From: Oxytricha trifallax
Lineage: Eukaryota; Ciliophora; Spirotrichea; Sporadotrichida; Oxytrichidae
DNA length: 64,000 bases
Direction: 5' to 3'
Assembly (NCBI GenBank): GCA_000711775.1
Contig: ARYC01001259.1
Location: forward strand, 27,026-91,025
Part shown: positions 23,012 through 34,500 of the stretch, one piece after another
How positions within the stretch are numbered: position 1 is the stretch's first letter
How the letters are laid out: every line of letters starts with the position of its first letter
The notes under the pieces: model-generated
Databases searched by the model: none
What the model was told of the DNA's origin: nothing
Seen by the model: the letters and a program-made list of their open reading frames with translations, nothing else
Translations under genes and position numbers: made by a program

Positions 23012-24520
23012 TCAGTTATCTTGAGAGTAAATATTATTGTTAGAATTCAAGTTCTAATCATCGCTGGAGTCGGAATTAAACAAGTTATAGCTGACTTTTT
23101 TCCCTTTTTTCTTGGATTGAGAGGCAAGTGATTCTCTTCTATCATTTTTCTTGGAAATATCTTTGGAGTTGTTGGAAATTTATTTTCCTTAAGAATGTTT
23201 TGAGATTTAATTTTCAACTTTAAGTTTAATATACTCAGTCAAGCCAAGTCTCTCAATATAATGCTCAGCATTAAAGAAGATATTTTTGGGATTATTTAAA
23301 TTCTAAATTTCATTCATTTTAGTAAGGCAAACTTTAGAATGAGAAGTGAAGTTTTACCATTTTTTACAAATTTCAGAATAATTCAAAGAGTAGTCGAAAT
23401 ACTTGAAAATACAAGACATAGCTAAGTTATCATCAATCACTTACACTGGTTGCTAATCAAGAAAATAAAATATGTTAAACTCCAAGGCAGTTGTTAATAA
23501 ATTCTTCATAGTAAATTTGAGTTAATTTTCCATTAATTCTTTGAATTCCGTTTGGAATTTATTCAGTAATTTCAAAGAAATTTTCGTAATCTTCGTAATA
23601 ATACCACTTTTGATTAATAAATTTCATAACGAGAAAGTTCTTATCGTCATTTTGGATTAATTAAATAAGCAAAGTGGAATTTTAGAATTGTGAAAGAAGT
23701 GTGTAAAATCCACCAGCTAAAGTAACAGAGTCAATTATTTCTCTCTTTGAGAGCTTGTTTTCTGATTTTAACATAAAAGTTTCATATTTAGAATTTATAA
23801 TTAAGCCTTGAGTGGCGTCGATGTCAATTAAGCGATTAAAAGTAAAAATATCCTTGACTTTTTGAACATCATCATAAGCTGCAATTAAATTAAAAAAAAT
23901 GCTTTCTTTGCTTACATATACAGTAGAACCCATAAATTAATTCAAAGCATTATAAAATTCAACAATAATTGAAGGGTATTTCTCCTTAATTTTGGTAATT
24001 TAGTGTAAACATTAAAGTCATCATAGCGATTTTCACATTATTATTATTGTGAATAAATAAATCCAGTACCAATAGTGCAAGTAAAATTTCCAGAACCTTT
24101 AAATAAAACGTAGGGGTTTGCTTGAGCTAAAGATAAATAATAATGGGGATTTTAAGTAATTGAGTACAGATGCATTTAATTTAAGTCATCTTTAAATCCA
24201 TAATTCATTTTGTAAAATTGATCAATAGATATTTATTGATTAGCTTGGTTGGCATTTTATTAATTAATATATTACTGCTGTGCCAATAAAGGATTATTTT
24301 GCTAGGCTGCTAAAACAGGCAAATTTCTAATTCTCAATTAATATAATACATTTGGATTTTATGGAGGGGCTTAGCCTTAACCACCTAGAATATTCCCATT
24401 TTAGAAGTTTGGATTAGGATTTTGATTTTATCCTTGTAATAAATTATTTGCAAGAGAAAGTTATTGCAATAAATTGTTTCTGGAATTAGAAACTTAATTC
24501 AGGAATGAATTTGCTTACAT
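23012..24520 (-). CDS. Gln/Asn-rich protein of the 10.4-kb element
   Basis: Starts at MQANSFLNQVSNSRNN. The first ~115 residues are rich in Gln, Asn and Pro with many TAA/TAG codons; then comes a globular part (DQFYKMNYGFKDDLNQM, GSGNFTCTIGTGFIYSQ). One-base frame breaks occur near 24004 and near 23520. Between them lies GSTVYVSKESIFFNLIAAYD; after them IFKYFDYSLNYSEICKKWQN, which faintly recalls an F-box, and a Lys/Ser-rich tail (SKKKGKKVSYN) to a TGA at 23012. No family is assigned. About 500 aa if restored. The two breaks may be decay or sequence error. Confidence 0.6.
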
Positions 24521-24959
24521 TTATTACTGATTTTAGTTGTAAATGTTCATTGAATAATTTGCTTTAAGATAAAATAAAAGTTTAAGAAAAGTTTGATTTG
24601 TTTTGTTAAGAAAATGATAAAATTATTATAATTTGCAAACTATTTATACAAGTAGCAATTCTAATGAATTTTCAAATTAATGGTAAAACTTAAAATTAAT
24701 GGTTAAAATGTGAAAATTACTGGTAAAATTGTATTTTAATAAAAAATTACTTGAAAACTATAGAAAATTAATAATTTAAATTAGAAAAATAAGGAATTTG
24801 AGAGAAACATTTATAAAATGATAATTATATAATAAGTATTAATGATTTTGATTATTTTTGATTTAATAAGCTTATATGTATAAAAATTTTAGAGTTAAAT
24901 TAAAGAGAAAAGCTAAAAATTTTAAAATTAATTCATAAATAATACATAAAAATCGATAT

Positions 24960-25290
24960 ATTACTTACCTAATTCCCCTCTCCCCTGTGCCCTTAAACCC
25001 GCAAGCCTGTACCAGTGCCTATTCACGCGCCGCCCTAACTCGTCCCTATTTTCCAAGTCCTCACCTGCCACCTTCGCTCTTCGCTGCCTATAAAAAGCGT
25101 GAATAATTAACTAGAAATTAAGGGAAATTGAATGTAAGAGCCTAGCAATTTTCAATTCAAATTCAATTAACTGTTCTTAATTCAACTTAAAAAGCTCTCC
25201 TTAATAATTTCTAATACTCGCAAAAATCGAAATAAATTAGGCCACTCTTGCTAGCAAGCCCCGCCTATTAACCTCACACTTTCGCCTAGC
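24960..25290. other. GC-rich non-coding block
   Basis: This stretch lies between the transposase stop (25291) and the Gln-rich gene start. It is markedly C-rich (CCCCTCTCCCCTGTGCCC, then CACGCGCCGCCC), followed by TATAAAAAG near 25090. It could be a 3' or regulatory region. A similar G-rich patch lies at 31850-31980 near the other end of the element. Confidence 0.4.
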
Positions 25291-26924
25291 TCACAAATCT
25301 TTTAGCGAAATCGATTCCAAGGCCGCTGTCAACACGTGATAAAAGCAGCGCCTCACCAAGTTCTAGTTGATCCTGCTAATATTCATGCCCAGCTCTTTCA
25401 TGAATGCTGCCCAGTAGCCCCTAAAAAGGTGAACTCCAAGCGACTTACTTTGATTACGCCCTGGTATTCAGAGGGTTCAAGTCTCGATTTTTGATCCAAG
25501 AGTACATCAATTCAACAGGTGCAATTCTATAGTGATAAGGCCCTAAAAACATTATTGGCAAAGCCAAATCCAGGAACTTATTCATAATACTTTGTGATCT
25601 GTGGTAAGGTGCATTATCAAGTAGAATTAAAGTATTTTCTCTCCAACTAGTGTCAACTGAATCCAATACATTAACTAGTTTACATAGGAAGTACATAAAG
25701 GAGTGCTAGTTAGCTCTTCCATGATTAACTGTATAGTACAGCTCTCCTGTACTTGCAACTCCAATAATTAAATTCATTTATTTTAGTCTCTGTGAATTTG
25801 TAACTCGATTTTTTACATAAGGGGCAGTCCAACCTCTGTGTCTTTAATCTGTTTAGTTAAGAGTTGATTCATAATATTGATTATTCTCCTACCCTTACTT
25901 AAGTGTTCCACGAATTATTGAGATGCATACTATCTTTATAACTTACTACTATTGCTATTGTGTAGGGTTAAAATTTACTTGATTTATTTATAAGTCATCA
26001 TTAATTCATTCTTCAAAAACCTTCTTATCATTTACATGCTACACCTTAACTAAATATTCTTCTGTAAACTGTGATGTATATCAGAAACCTGCACTGGTTA
26101 AGTGTTAAACATCAACATATTCACGAAATGAGTGCGTGCTCTGCTATGCAGTTTCTTATACTTGCCTCTATTAATTTATTTAAGATTCCAAAATTAAGCT
26201 TTCTTGATTGGGCTTTTTAAGTACCTTCTTAATTAAAAGTATGATATACCAGTCTATCCATTATTTAGAGGAAAGTTAACTTTTCTGTAAACTTATATTA
26301 ATCTAAGTGACTCCTCTGCAAGTTTAAGTTCCTTCTCTTACAATTATTTCTCCTTTCTTAACTACTTTTGTAGTCTACGAGGAATTATTGCATTCAATTG
26401 TGTGTGCTAACCAAAAATTGGAATTTAATATTTTATTTTATGATTCTCAATAACTTTGGCTTCAAGAGCTTTTAAGTCAAAATTTTAACAACGTTCCATC
26501 AAACTCTAGGGTTCTAAATCTGATTACTTATACTCGGTGTAAAGCTTTAGCACTAACTAGCCAAGAGTCTTAATTTAATTATCATTAAGTAATGATTCTT
26601 TAGCTCCTTTTTTAATACTTTCTCTATACTTTTCTTTGGGATCTATGATAAATCCGTCGATTTCAAACTCTGAAATTTCATCACGAATTTCATGAATAAT
26701 TAAATCATATCCTTTTCACTTACTTCTTCTATACTCACATCTGCAAGAGTTATGTTTCTTTAGTAAAGCATATTATTTGTTAAGTAATCTGCATTATTGC
26801 AAGAATCTTCAGATCCACTGGAAGAGCTCTGCTCTTCACTTGAACTATTACCATCATAATCTTTATCTTCCAACTTGAAGAATTCTGAGAGTCTTGACTG
26901 TCGTTTCTAATAATATGATTCCAT
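25291..26924 (-). pseudogene. IS630/Tc1-type DDE transposase of the 10.4-kb element
   Basis: Starts MESYYQKRQSRLSEFFKLED with an acidic Ser-rich N-terminus, then a Lys/Gln-rich region. The core reads RQYASQQFVEHLSKGRRIIN, YYESTLN, RHRGW, LILLDNAPYHRS (second Asp) and GPYHYRIAPVELMYSWIK (Glu). A one-base deletion at about 25872 falls exactly on the first catalytic Asp codon (expected IIN-I-DES), which shifts the frame. A second break lies near 26718. A 28-nt GT-AG intron at 25421-25448 joins TRAQSK to GYWAAFMKELGMN, and the protein ends SISLKDL with a TGA. It converges with nothing and is divergent from the coiled-coil gene. Confidence 0.85.
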
Positions 26925-27165
26925 AGACGGATTCCTAAATTTAATAATAATGAATTCTCTTGGTGCTGGTAGGAATTCCGCTAGCTGAAATTGGACCGTG
27001 CTGGTAACATTTCATTATCATAAAAAGCACTCTCTAGTTTTAGTAACGGTAGTGTCTTCCTGAATCGAAATTGACCTATAAAAAATGGTGAAAAGCACCT
27101 AACTTTTAAATTTTAATGAACCAAGGATAACTTACTGGTATCAATGTTCAGGAACTCGCCTAGAA

Positions 27166-27881
27166 ATGCAAAAGTAAGAAAGAGTTATACAACTTTCTTG
27201 CCCAAGACTGCCACGCTTTCTTACCCAAAGCAGACTCCACCAACATTTATTTCCTTAAGTAATCATAAGAGCAGAGAAAGAAGTAACGATTAACTTACCC
27301 CTGTAACTGTTATTATAGTATGTAAGAAGAGACGCAGTCAAAGTGTCAGCAGTGTCTCAAATCGATGGACTTACAGTTTAAGACTTTATCGATTATGCAA
27401 GAGGATCTGCAAGACTGCTGTAATACTTGCCTGATGAACGAGATTGGGTCCACCTAGACAGATAATGGATCTGTGACTTGCTCTTCACCCTAGACACCGT
27501 CGGTGTCTCCTAGATGATTCATGATGCAATGCTCTAACGAAGAGAAAAGCTAGAGTAAAGCAGATATCTCGTAATAGAAATGAGACCCGAGTTCGTGGAC
27601 GCTCTCAGCAGATGCCTTAACTTTAGTAGTAAGTTTACTCTCTCTTAATTTCGTGTGTAGCTGAGCGAGGTAAGGCTGAGAATCTAGTAAAGGATTCATC
27701 TAAAAGAAAGAGAACTCGTGATTAAATGGAGGAAGTAAAAGAATATGAATAAGCTTAAAAATAAGATAAGCAGGAATTCTTACAGTAAACTAAAAAGTTG
27801 AAGCAAGAACATGACAATATGGAAAGTGAGTTGCTTGACTTACGTAAGATGAGAGACCAGTTTATGCTCAATAACAACTGA
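27166..27881 (+). CDS. Coiled-coil protein with basic stretch, 227 aa
   Basis: One continuous frame after removal of a 32-nt GT-AG intron (27629-27660). The N-terminus from MQKQERVIQL is the least certain part; the middle reads SAVSQIDGLTVQDFIDYARG and YLPDERDWVHLDRQWICDLL; after the splice come NLVKDSSKRKRTRDQMEEVK and a heptad-rich tail (KKLKQEHDNMESELLDLRK) ending LNNN and TGA. KRKR may be a nuclear signal. The basic-then-coiled-coil order recalls bZIP proteins, but the Asn/Arg contact residues of bZIP are not visible. It is the only plus-strand gene of the element, lying between the transposase and the ATPase. Function unknown. No frame break was found. Confidence 0.7.
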
Positions 27882-28189
27882 TTGAGCTTGCTTTGCGCAG
27901 CTGAGAACTTCAGATTTTGAATGCTACTGCTTCTATTCCTTCATGAATCTCTATATACTATTAATAGCAAAAACTTGAATTTGGTGAATTACTTAAAAAA
28001 ATTAAGATAAATCTCATATTCTTAATCTTTGTTTTCTCTCTGGATTTTTGTGATTTATGTCGCTTTTAAAGTGCCTTCTCTCACTAGAGGCCGCCTTCAA
28101 CCATCTTTCAATTGTCTTTCACTCTCTGGCAGCTCTGTACAAGTGCAAGTGAATGTTTTATCTCTGGCACTGCGACGAGTATAAAGATC

Positions 28190-31100
28190 TCAAGTCTTAT
28201 TTTATTCTTTGATTTAGTCTAGCTTTTATTATCCTTTCACTAATCTTCTCTTTGAACTTGTAGTACTGCTTTTACTTTTGGATCTCTCTCTGCTTTGAGC
28301 CTTAGTAATCTCATGGTGCTACCGCTTTAAATTCTTGTGCACCAATTTCTATACCACTTCAAACGGTTTGTTTTGCAGCACTGGATTTTAACTCATCTTC
28401 TCTTCTATTACCTCTATGAGAGTTGGTTAATAAAAACCCAATTTACTTTATTCAGTTGGTTCTTAAACTGAGACAGCCTCTTTAAGTTCCTCAACTTTTT
28501 CTTTCTTCTCTTCTTCAATTGGATGGATTGCTTCGTTATAAGATTTCTCAGTGAGCCTTATAAGGTGTTCAACAATTTATCGTACCTTCTTATCATCCTC
28601 ATTCTTATTGGAAAGTTCTGCAGTTATCAATTCTTGAGGCACTAAGTTTGATTCAATTGAATTTTCCATTGCTTCTTATTGATTTTACAAAATTGATTAT
28701 ACCAAATTGTACTTGCGATAAAGATTAAGGTCAGCTTCATTTTACTCCACTACGAGCAGCTGCTCTGCACTACTGTTAGAAGCTAGTTTATATAACACTC
28801 TCTGCCATCTACCTTTGGTGTTGAGCCTACCAATCCTACCAATGATTTATTCTTCAGATTTTTTGTAAAAACATCAGCGATAATTAAATATGAGCCACCA
28901 TTTTGATTGATTTCATCATTCGTTTAAATATCTGTGCCTCTACCCTATGCTTCATTCAACAAGTAAATTCCATAGTTCTTGCTTGCATTCTTCATTAAAT
29001 ACCTGCCTTCAAGGGTAGCTTCAATTACAGCAGCGTGGCCGTGGCTGAAACTTGTGAAATCAAAGCCTGAATATTAAAGGCCTTATTCGATAGTGCTGTA
29101 ATTTGCAGAGGCAACAATTAAAACTGGGGAATTCGCTACTTAATCCTTTGTGATTTCCTTGATTGTTTTCAAATAATCTCCTTGATTTGAATTCACGAGC
29201 AAGTCTGGCAGCTAATTTTCTTGTCTCCTTACAACTTATCAAGTGTAGGGAACACCACAGGCGTGCTTGACAAAGCCAAGTTAAGGCAATGTTATTCGGT
29301 TTGAGAAAGATGGCTGCCTGAAAAACCAACAATACTTTTTGCTTGCTTGAAGAGATTGAGCTAGTTTACAATGTTTTCACTGGAACCATCTAATAAAATC
29401 CAATCGTACTCATCAACCAGCACGATACTCTCGTGCCACACACTCATGAATTTAGGGTTCTTCGTTTATTTCTTCAGTTGTGGCTGAGTAAAGAAATAAA
29501 TACCTGCGCTTCTTGCAATGAAATTAAAGTTTGAATTAAGAGCCATTGCACTAATTAACTTTTAGAATTTCTTGAAATCCCTCTATACCAATTGCTCATT
29601 CTTACCAATTATGATTACGGATAGCTTGGTTTTAAGAGCTATAAGAATGGCTAGCGCAATAAAAATTAAGGTCTTGCCATTTCCTATACCAAAATGAATT
29701 AAATGGCTTGACTGTAAGTTATCGCAAATGTAGTTAATGCACAAAACTTGTGAACTATACAACTTAAATCCAAGATTTTGCTGGCAGTTTTTCTAAATCT
29801 TCACTCACACTCAACCTTTCATTTGAAGGCTTTTAATTGAAAGTCCTTGCTAATAAGTGCATAATGTTAACATTCTCAAAGAGTTAAAGTAGTTCTGCAA
29901 CAATTTTATCAGAGAATGCTTCCATATTGCGAGGTAGCTGCAAAATTCGTTGAATTTCAGAACAGTCACCATTAAGGCAGTTTTCAATAATGTTGCTTGT
30001 AAGACTTACATTCTTTTCAACCTAAGCTTCTATTAATTACTGTTGAAGCCTCTTGATTTGCTCAATCTTACCAACCCATTGCACGTCTCTATTCTATAGT
30101 CTTGATGCGAGGCCTTTCATAAAGTACACCATGGTGTTTTAATCTATAACCTCTTACTTCTGTAAGAATGTAGACCTGGTTAATGAGATGTACTCTTTTA
30201 AAGAGTCAACAGTTGGACAGCAACTTAAAGCACAAATTCTCACGAAGTGCTCTGTATATGCAACTGGAATATCTCTGATTAAGTGCAAGCCGCAGTCTTG
30301 TTTGAGAAAAGTGATGAAAGGCACATTCAATATAAAGAATGAAGAAGGTATCAACCTTCTAACTTGAGGGTTAATTGAATATAACTACCAGGTGTCACTC
30401 ATAAATTGTATTACATAAGGGTTTGAATCATCCAGTTTTTTCACTTGAGCAAGCTGTTTTGTGAAGGCTGAAGCTGTGTTGAAGAATACGTAATTTGCCA
30501 GGCCTAGTGCCTGCCTTGCATTAGGTAAGCGAACTAATAATAATATTGATTCCTAAATAAGTGAGTCTTCAACTTCGACTTTTTCTCCCATATAATAACC
30601 CAAAGCGGCAAAAAATATACGAGGCTTGGAATCTTGATCTATATTACTATTGCTGAGAATTAAATCCACCAACAGGGAGAACAGGTCCTAGAGTATTTAT
30701 TGATCGTTGACGTTCTCAAAAATTGTTCAAGAATGATAAAAGTGACTGAGTGTTACGAGTCACTATTTCTTGCAAGATGCAAGACCTTTCATAATATTTA
30801 GAATTTTTGAAAATTTCAAAGTGTTTAATTAACACCTAGTGGCCGATGATCGCGCCGTAGTTAATAAAGAGTTGAGGTAAGGGTTCTTTATCATGTTTCT
30901 AATCGCTTGCAAAGCTTACGCTCGTAGTGAAGTCACTCACCTTCACCTCTTCGTCGATTGCAGATAGTTCAGGAGGCTCTGAAATAAAAGATTTACTTTC
31001 GTGGCTGTGCTTCACTTACTTGGGTTTATTGTTATTTAAATACTTTCTCACGTACTACTTAAAATCCTTAGTCTTTTCAAAAGCCTGCAAAATCCACCTG

Positions 31101-31396
31101 CTCCAGCAGCAAACTTAAATTAAAGTTGTTTTAGTGCAGAAATTCCTTTGCACGATTGATTTTAGCACTGTCTTGTGCATTTTTATATTCAGATTTTATA
31201 CCTTTAGGTTTACCCGCATTTTCAAGATTTACATTGGCTAGTAGATTTTCAAAAATCTGAGGTAAGTTTTCTTGTTCGGGTACTAGTTCTGGCACCTGCT
31301 AATCATTAATAGGTTCTAAATAGAAGGTAATATCAAAGATTTGAGCTTACCAGCTTCCTTATTGAGAAGTTGAGTAGGGTCAGTCTTAGAAGCCAT
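28190..31396 (-). CDS. SecA-like DEAD ATPase, about 1,050 aa
   Basis: Start MASKTDPTQLLNKE, then a 35-nt GT-AG intron (31316-31350). Around residue 560 is a Walker A (HFGIGNGKTLIFIALAIL); next KNEQLVQRDF, matching SecA's N-D-Y-L-A-x-R-D; near 650 Walker B LVDEYDWILLDG (SecA: DEVDSILID); GFSGSHLSQTEQ (SecA motif III type, GMTGTA); near 805 NEAQGRGTDIQ (SecA: N-M-A-G-R-G-T-D-I); near 840 QIIGRIGRLNTKG, a motif VI. The C-terminus is basic and Ser-rich. The N-terminal ~500 residues are unrecognised. Frame breaks occur at about 31090 (13-bp insertion, see separate entry), 30727 (T run), near 29720 and near 29220. SecA-like ATPases in ciliate nuclei have no assigned role that I know; translocation is unlikely here and a nucleic-acid role is a guess. 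Confidence 0.75.
31084..31101. repeat. 13-bp insertion bounded by CCTGC direct repeats
   Basis: Inside the ATPase gene the plus strand reads CCTGC, eight bases, CCTGC. Deleting one repeat plus the eight bases exactly restores the reading frame (LLLEQ joined to AFEKTKDFKQ). This has the layout of a minimal IES with a 5-bp pointer, or of a small slippage duplication. Confidence 0.55.
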
Positions 31397-31399
31397 CTA

Positions 31400-32110
31400 A
31401 TCCAGGGGCTGGATTCATCTAGTTTATGGTAGATTTTAATGATTAATTCGACTGATTTTAATACAAAATAGCTGGATTATTAAAATTTGGATTGGATTTT
31501 TGCAAATTTACTGAGAGATTTTTCACACTTTTGTCTCTATCCTCCGGATTTATAGCTAGCTAGAAGAAATTGCACTTCTAGTAGATATAATTCACTGTTA
31601 CTAACATAACTAGCAGCTTTAAGTCTCAAGGTGATGGGTGGTTGAAGAGGCATGATAATTTTTAGAAAGTTTCGAGCTCGAGCCCATCCATAATTGGCTT
31701 TTTAAAAAAATGTCGAAATCGCGAAATCCGTTAAAATTCAAAAGCCTTGCCTGTCTATAACTGAATAATGGCGAGGAAGAAATGTGAAGGAGGGAATTGC
31801 TAGAAGTTAATGGTACTCAAAATGGAAATTTCGGGTAGAAGGTTTGAAGGTCGAAAAAGGGGTTCTGGCTTAAGCCTAAAGACTGGATTTTAGGGGGTTG
31901 CCAGGGTAGGGGGAAGGAAAATGTTGAAAAAGAGGGGAAGTGAATAGGGAAAGGTACTGGACTTTTAGGTTGTTTCGAGTTGACTAATCATTCTTAATCA
32001 ATTTGTACGGTTAAGTGCTAAGAGAATTCAAGATTCAATATTCGCTGCTTTTCACGGACTCGCTTTCTAAGGACCTTAAAGAGGCACTTTCAAATTTAGT
32101 TAAAACCTTA
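31400..32110. other. Upstream region of the ATPase gene inside the element
   Basis: Non-coding as far as I can see. It has a G-rich plus strand at 31850-31980 (AGGGGGTTGCCAGGGTAGGG) and ends at the right TIR. A promoter is expected here but no motif is convincing. Confidence 0.4.
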
Positions 32111-32111
32111 A

Positions 32112-32190
32112 TTTAATTTTTCGTATTAACACATTTAATTAAATTCGTTTACGCACTTATCAAATTCTTATGCACATACGTATTGGGGTT
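32112..32190. repeat. Right terminal inverted repeat of the 10.4-kb element
   Basis: Reverse complement of 21780-21850 (see that entry), ending GTATTGGGGTTT. To its right no TBE sequence resumes. Confidence 0.92.
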
Positions 32191-32213
32191 TATATATTTT
32201 AATTATATATAAA

Positions 32214-32258
32214 ATGGGCTCAAGTAGTAAAAATAAAATATTTATCACTTGAGCCCAT
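32214..32258. repeat. 12-bp inverted repeat hairpin
   Basis: ATGGGCTCAAGT at 32214-32225 pairs with ACTTGAGCCCAT at 32247-32258. It lies 24 bp outside the TIR of the 10.4-kb element. Confidence 0.85.
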
Positions 32259-32259
32259 A

Positions 32260-33730
32260 TTAAATATAATAATATAAAAATCAAATGAATTTCTAATAAA
32301 TAATTATAATTATGTTTGGAGAATGATTTATTTATAATTTCTATGAATTTTAAGAATATAAATATTTCAGATTTTTATCTTATTTAGACTGAATAAAGTC
32401 AAAAAATTCCATCTAATTACGTCAAATTCCTATAAATTATACAAATTATACATTTAATTGTTTAGTTATTACTTTATTTAGGTATTGATACTAGCCTCAT
32501 ACAAAGTTTGCGCAAATTATAGGTGTAAAGTTTTGGTGCTTAAGAAGTATAAATATCCTATATTATACTTCTCATAATTAACGCTTCTATTGCAATGCTA
32601 ATGTAAGTTTATTAAAACACCAAGAAAAGAAGATAGTACAGGATTTTATCTCACTTTAATTATAATTCTACATGACAGTAGAGATAACTTCATAATCCGA
32701 AGAATAATAGCACAATAACTAAGAGGTACTGTAAAATTAGCTAATGAAGGCTTATCTCACAAGAGTGATATATCCTTTATAATAGGATTAATATAATCTT
32801 AATTCATTCTTTAACCATGAAATTTAATTTTGCTACCCCAAATTACTAAATAAAATACAGTTACATGAATAAAAAGGCTCGTAATATTTCAAAATTTATA
32901 CACTAATGAAGACTCTAAAATACAACTAAACTGTAACTTAGTGATTACTATAATTTATTATTTTTACCTACAATGTATTTTTATTATAGATAGATTAATA
33001 CATTTACTTTTTGCATTTGCATTTCAAGAAGATACCAAAGTTTATGAAAGTAGATCAAACTATAACAATTATAAAAATAATTATCATAGCTCTATGCTTT
33101 AAATCTTAATGAAAAATATGATTTTACTTCCTATTAAAAGACTTCAAAACATTTTGCTTAAATTTATAAGAACAATCTAATTTATTTAAAATGTAAATAT
33201 TGAAATTTAGGAAAGATATAAGCAAAAGAAATAATTATCCTCAATTATGGTAATTTTATGATAAATTTTAAATCTAGAGAAATGAAAGATTGCTAATTAA
33301 AATTTCTATCTTCTCTATATTTAAAAATATTCAGATATTTGTAAATATCTAGCCTAGATAAGCATACATAAATATTATCATAGAAAGACGTTAAAGTTAA
33401 TAAATGAAACTGTTGTCCTAATTAAAAGATATGTATAAAGATATGATAATCATTTTGAGAAAATAGCATAAAATGAAGATGAGGATAACGAAGATACTAA
33501 AGGGGTACTAATAATAAAATCTAAAGAAAATGTTGATAGAAAAAATAATATAGAAAGCAACTGGATAACTTTTCGTTACAAGAACTAGCCACTCAATAGC
33601 ATATTTTTTTTGTAATGTTATAACTATAGAAACGTAATATCAATTAGATAAATCTGTATTAAGGATTAATTAATCCAATAAACCTCAAACGTTAAATTTA
33701 ATAACCTACTTAAAAGCATGATCACAACCA
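32260..33730. other. AT-rich stretch without a recognised gene
   Basis: No coding frame or long repeat was seen. Confidence 0.45.
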
Positions 33731-33733
33731 TTA

Positions 33734-33997
33734 TTAGTATGTTAGTAGGTTATCATTGAGGTCTCTAGGGACCCCCAACATGACCTCTTTAATTCGATCA
33801 GAACAGATCGGGCAGGGTTGAGTGTAAAAAGTTTTGACACTTTGTAGGATTCGAACTCCATATGTTCTCAGTATGAATTCAGATTCACAACCATTATATG
33901 AGATATTCTTGTGATTTTCTTTAAAATTTGGTATCTGACTAATGCCATGATTTCTAGCCAGTTTAAGACGGGGAGATAAAATTATCAAAAAATTCAT
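33734..33997 (-). CDS. Unrecognised 87-codon frame
   Basis: An ATG frame on the minus strand without TAA/TAG/TGA for 87 codons, with ARNHGISQIPNFKENHKN and PCPICSDRIKEVMLGVPRDL. The CPIC could be a zinc knuckle half. Base composition is richer than the flanks. The GTTCGAATCC inside it looks like a pol III B box, so a non-coding origin is possible. The function is unknown. Confidence 0.3.
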   Translation of the reverse strand: MNFLIILSPRLKLARNHGISQIPNFKENHKNISYNGCESEFILRTYGVRILQSVKTFYTQPCPICSDRIKEVMLGVPRDLNDNLLTY

Positions 33998-34279
33998 AGT
34001 ATCAATGATAATAAATAAACCTAAGTTAAATAGCTTTTACATTACTGGTATGAAAGAGTTTCTTCAGTATAGCATATACCATGTTTACATTAATGATTTT
34101 CAATTAAATATATAATAAGTTTTATAATTTGTCACCTTTCCTCTCCATAATTATGACTTTGATTAAAAATGGAAATAAGAAATTAACTAAAAATATATTT
34201 TTTAAATAATATAAAAGGAAATAATTAATTATTCCCTCTCCTAAAAATACGTTACTAACTCTTTTGTTTACAGTATATA

Positions 34280-34500
34280 ATAAGTATCATATCGAAAGGA
34301 CAGGGATTAGGTTTCCCAGCAGCGGCGGGAACGGTAAGCCTTTTTCTCCAGCACCTGTCATTCTAGTTGAATTCTACGAGCTCTTTCGTCAGTTACTCTG
34401 GCGAAATCTTGATTTAGGAGGAGACTAGGTAATAGCGAGACTAGTTTTTTCAGAGTTTTCTACTTCATAACTGCGACGTCACGACTAAGATTGATGATTT
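34280..34500. other. GC-richer island with open frames on both strands
   Basis: The minus strand reads SRDVAVMKQKTLKKLVSLLP and on to ARVTDERARRIQLE before a TGA; the plus strand also stays open for about 85 codons. Composition suggests a macronucleus-destined piece, and the minus frame looks more protein-like. No family is recognised. Confidence 0.35.

Larger units (their letters stand above)
21780..32190. mobile_element. Novel 10.4-kb TIR element with SecA-like ATPase
   Basis: Bounded by about 70-bp inverted repeats. From left to right it contains kinase-motif remnants, a Gln-rich protein (minus), an IS630/Tc1-type transposase (minus), a coiled-coil protein (plus) and a large SecA-like DEAD ATPase (minus). 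Gene content and TIR differ completely from the TBEs; the transposase is a different lineage (LILLDNAPYHRS, IAPVELMYSWIK). The size and the ATPase cargo are far beyond a simple Tc1 element. Base composition shows GC-richer patches at 24.97-25.30 kb and 31.85-31.98 kb. I know of no described ciliate element with this gene set. Confidence 0.8.

Noticed and set aside
25340..25370. TAGTTGATCCTGCTAAT resembling the 5' end of 18S rRNA
   Set aside because: It lies inside the spliced C-terminal exon of the transposase (minus strand ISRINQNLV); no further rRNA similarity follows.
33840..33920. tRNA-like GTTCGAATCC (B box) on the minus strand
   Set aside because: The T-arm pairs poorly and no acceptor, D or anticodon arm can be drawn at normal distances. 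At most a tRNA-derived relic.
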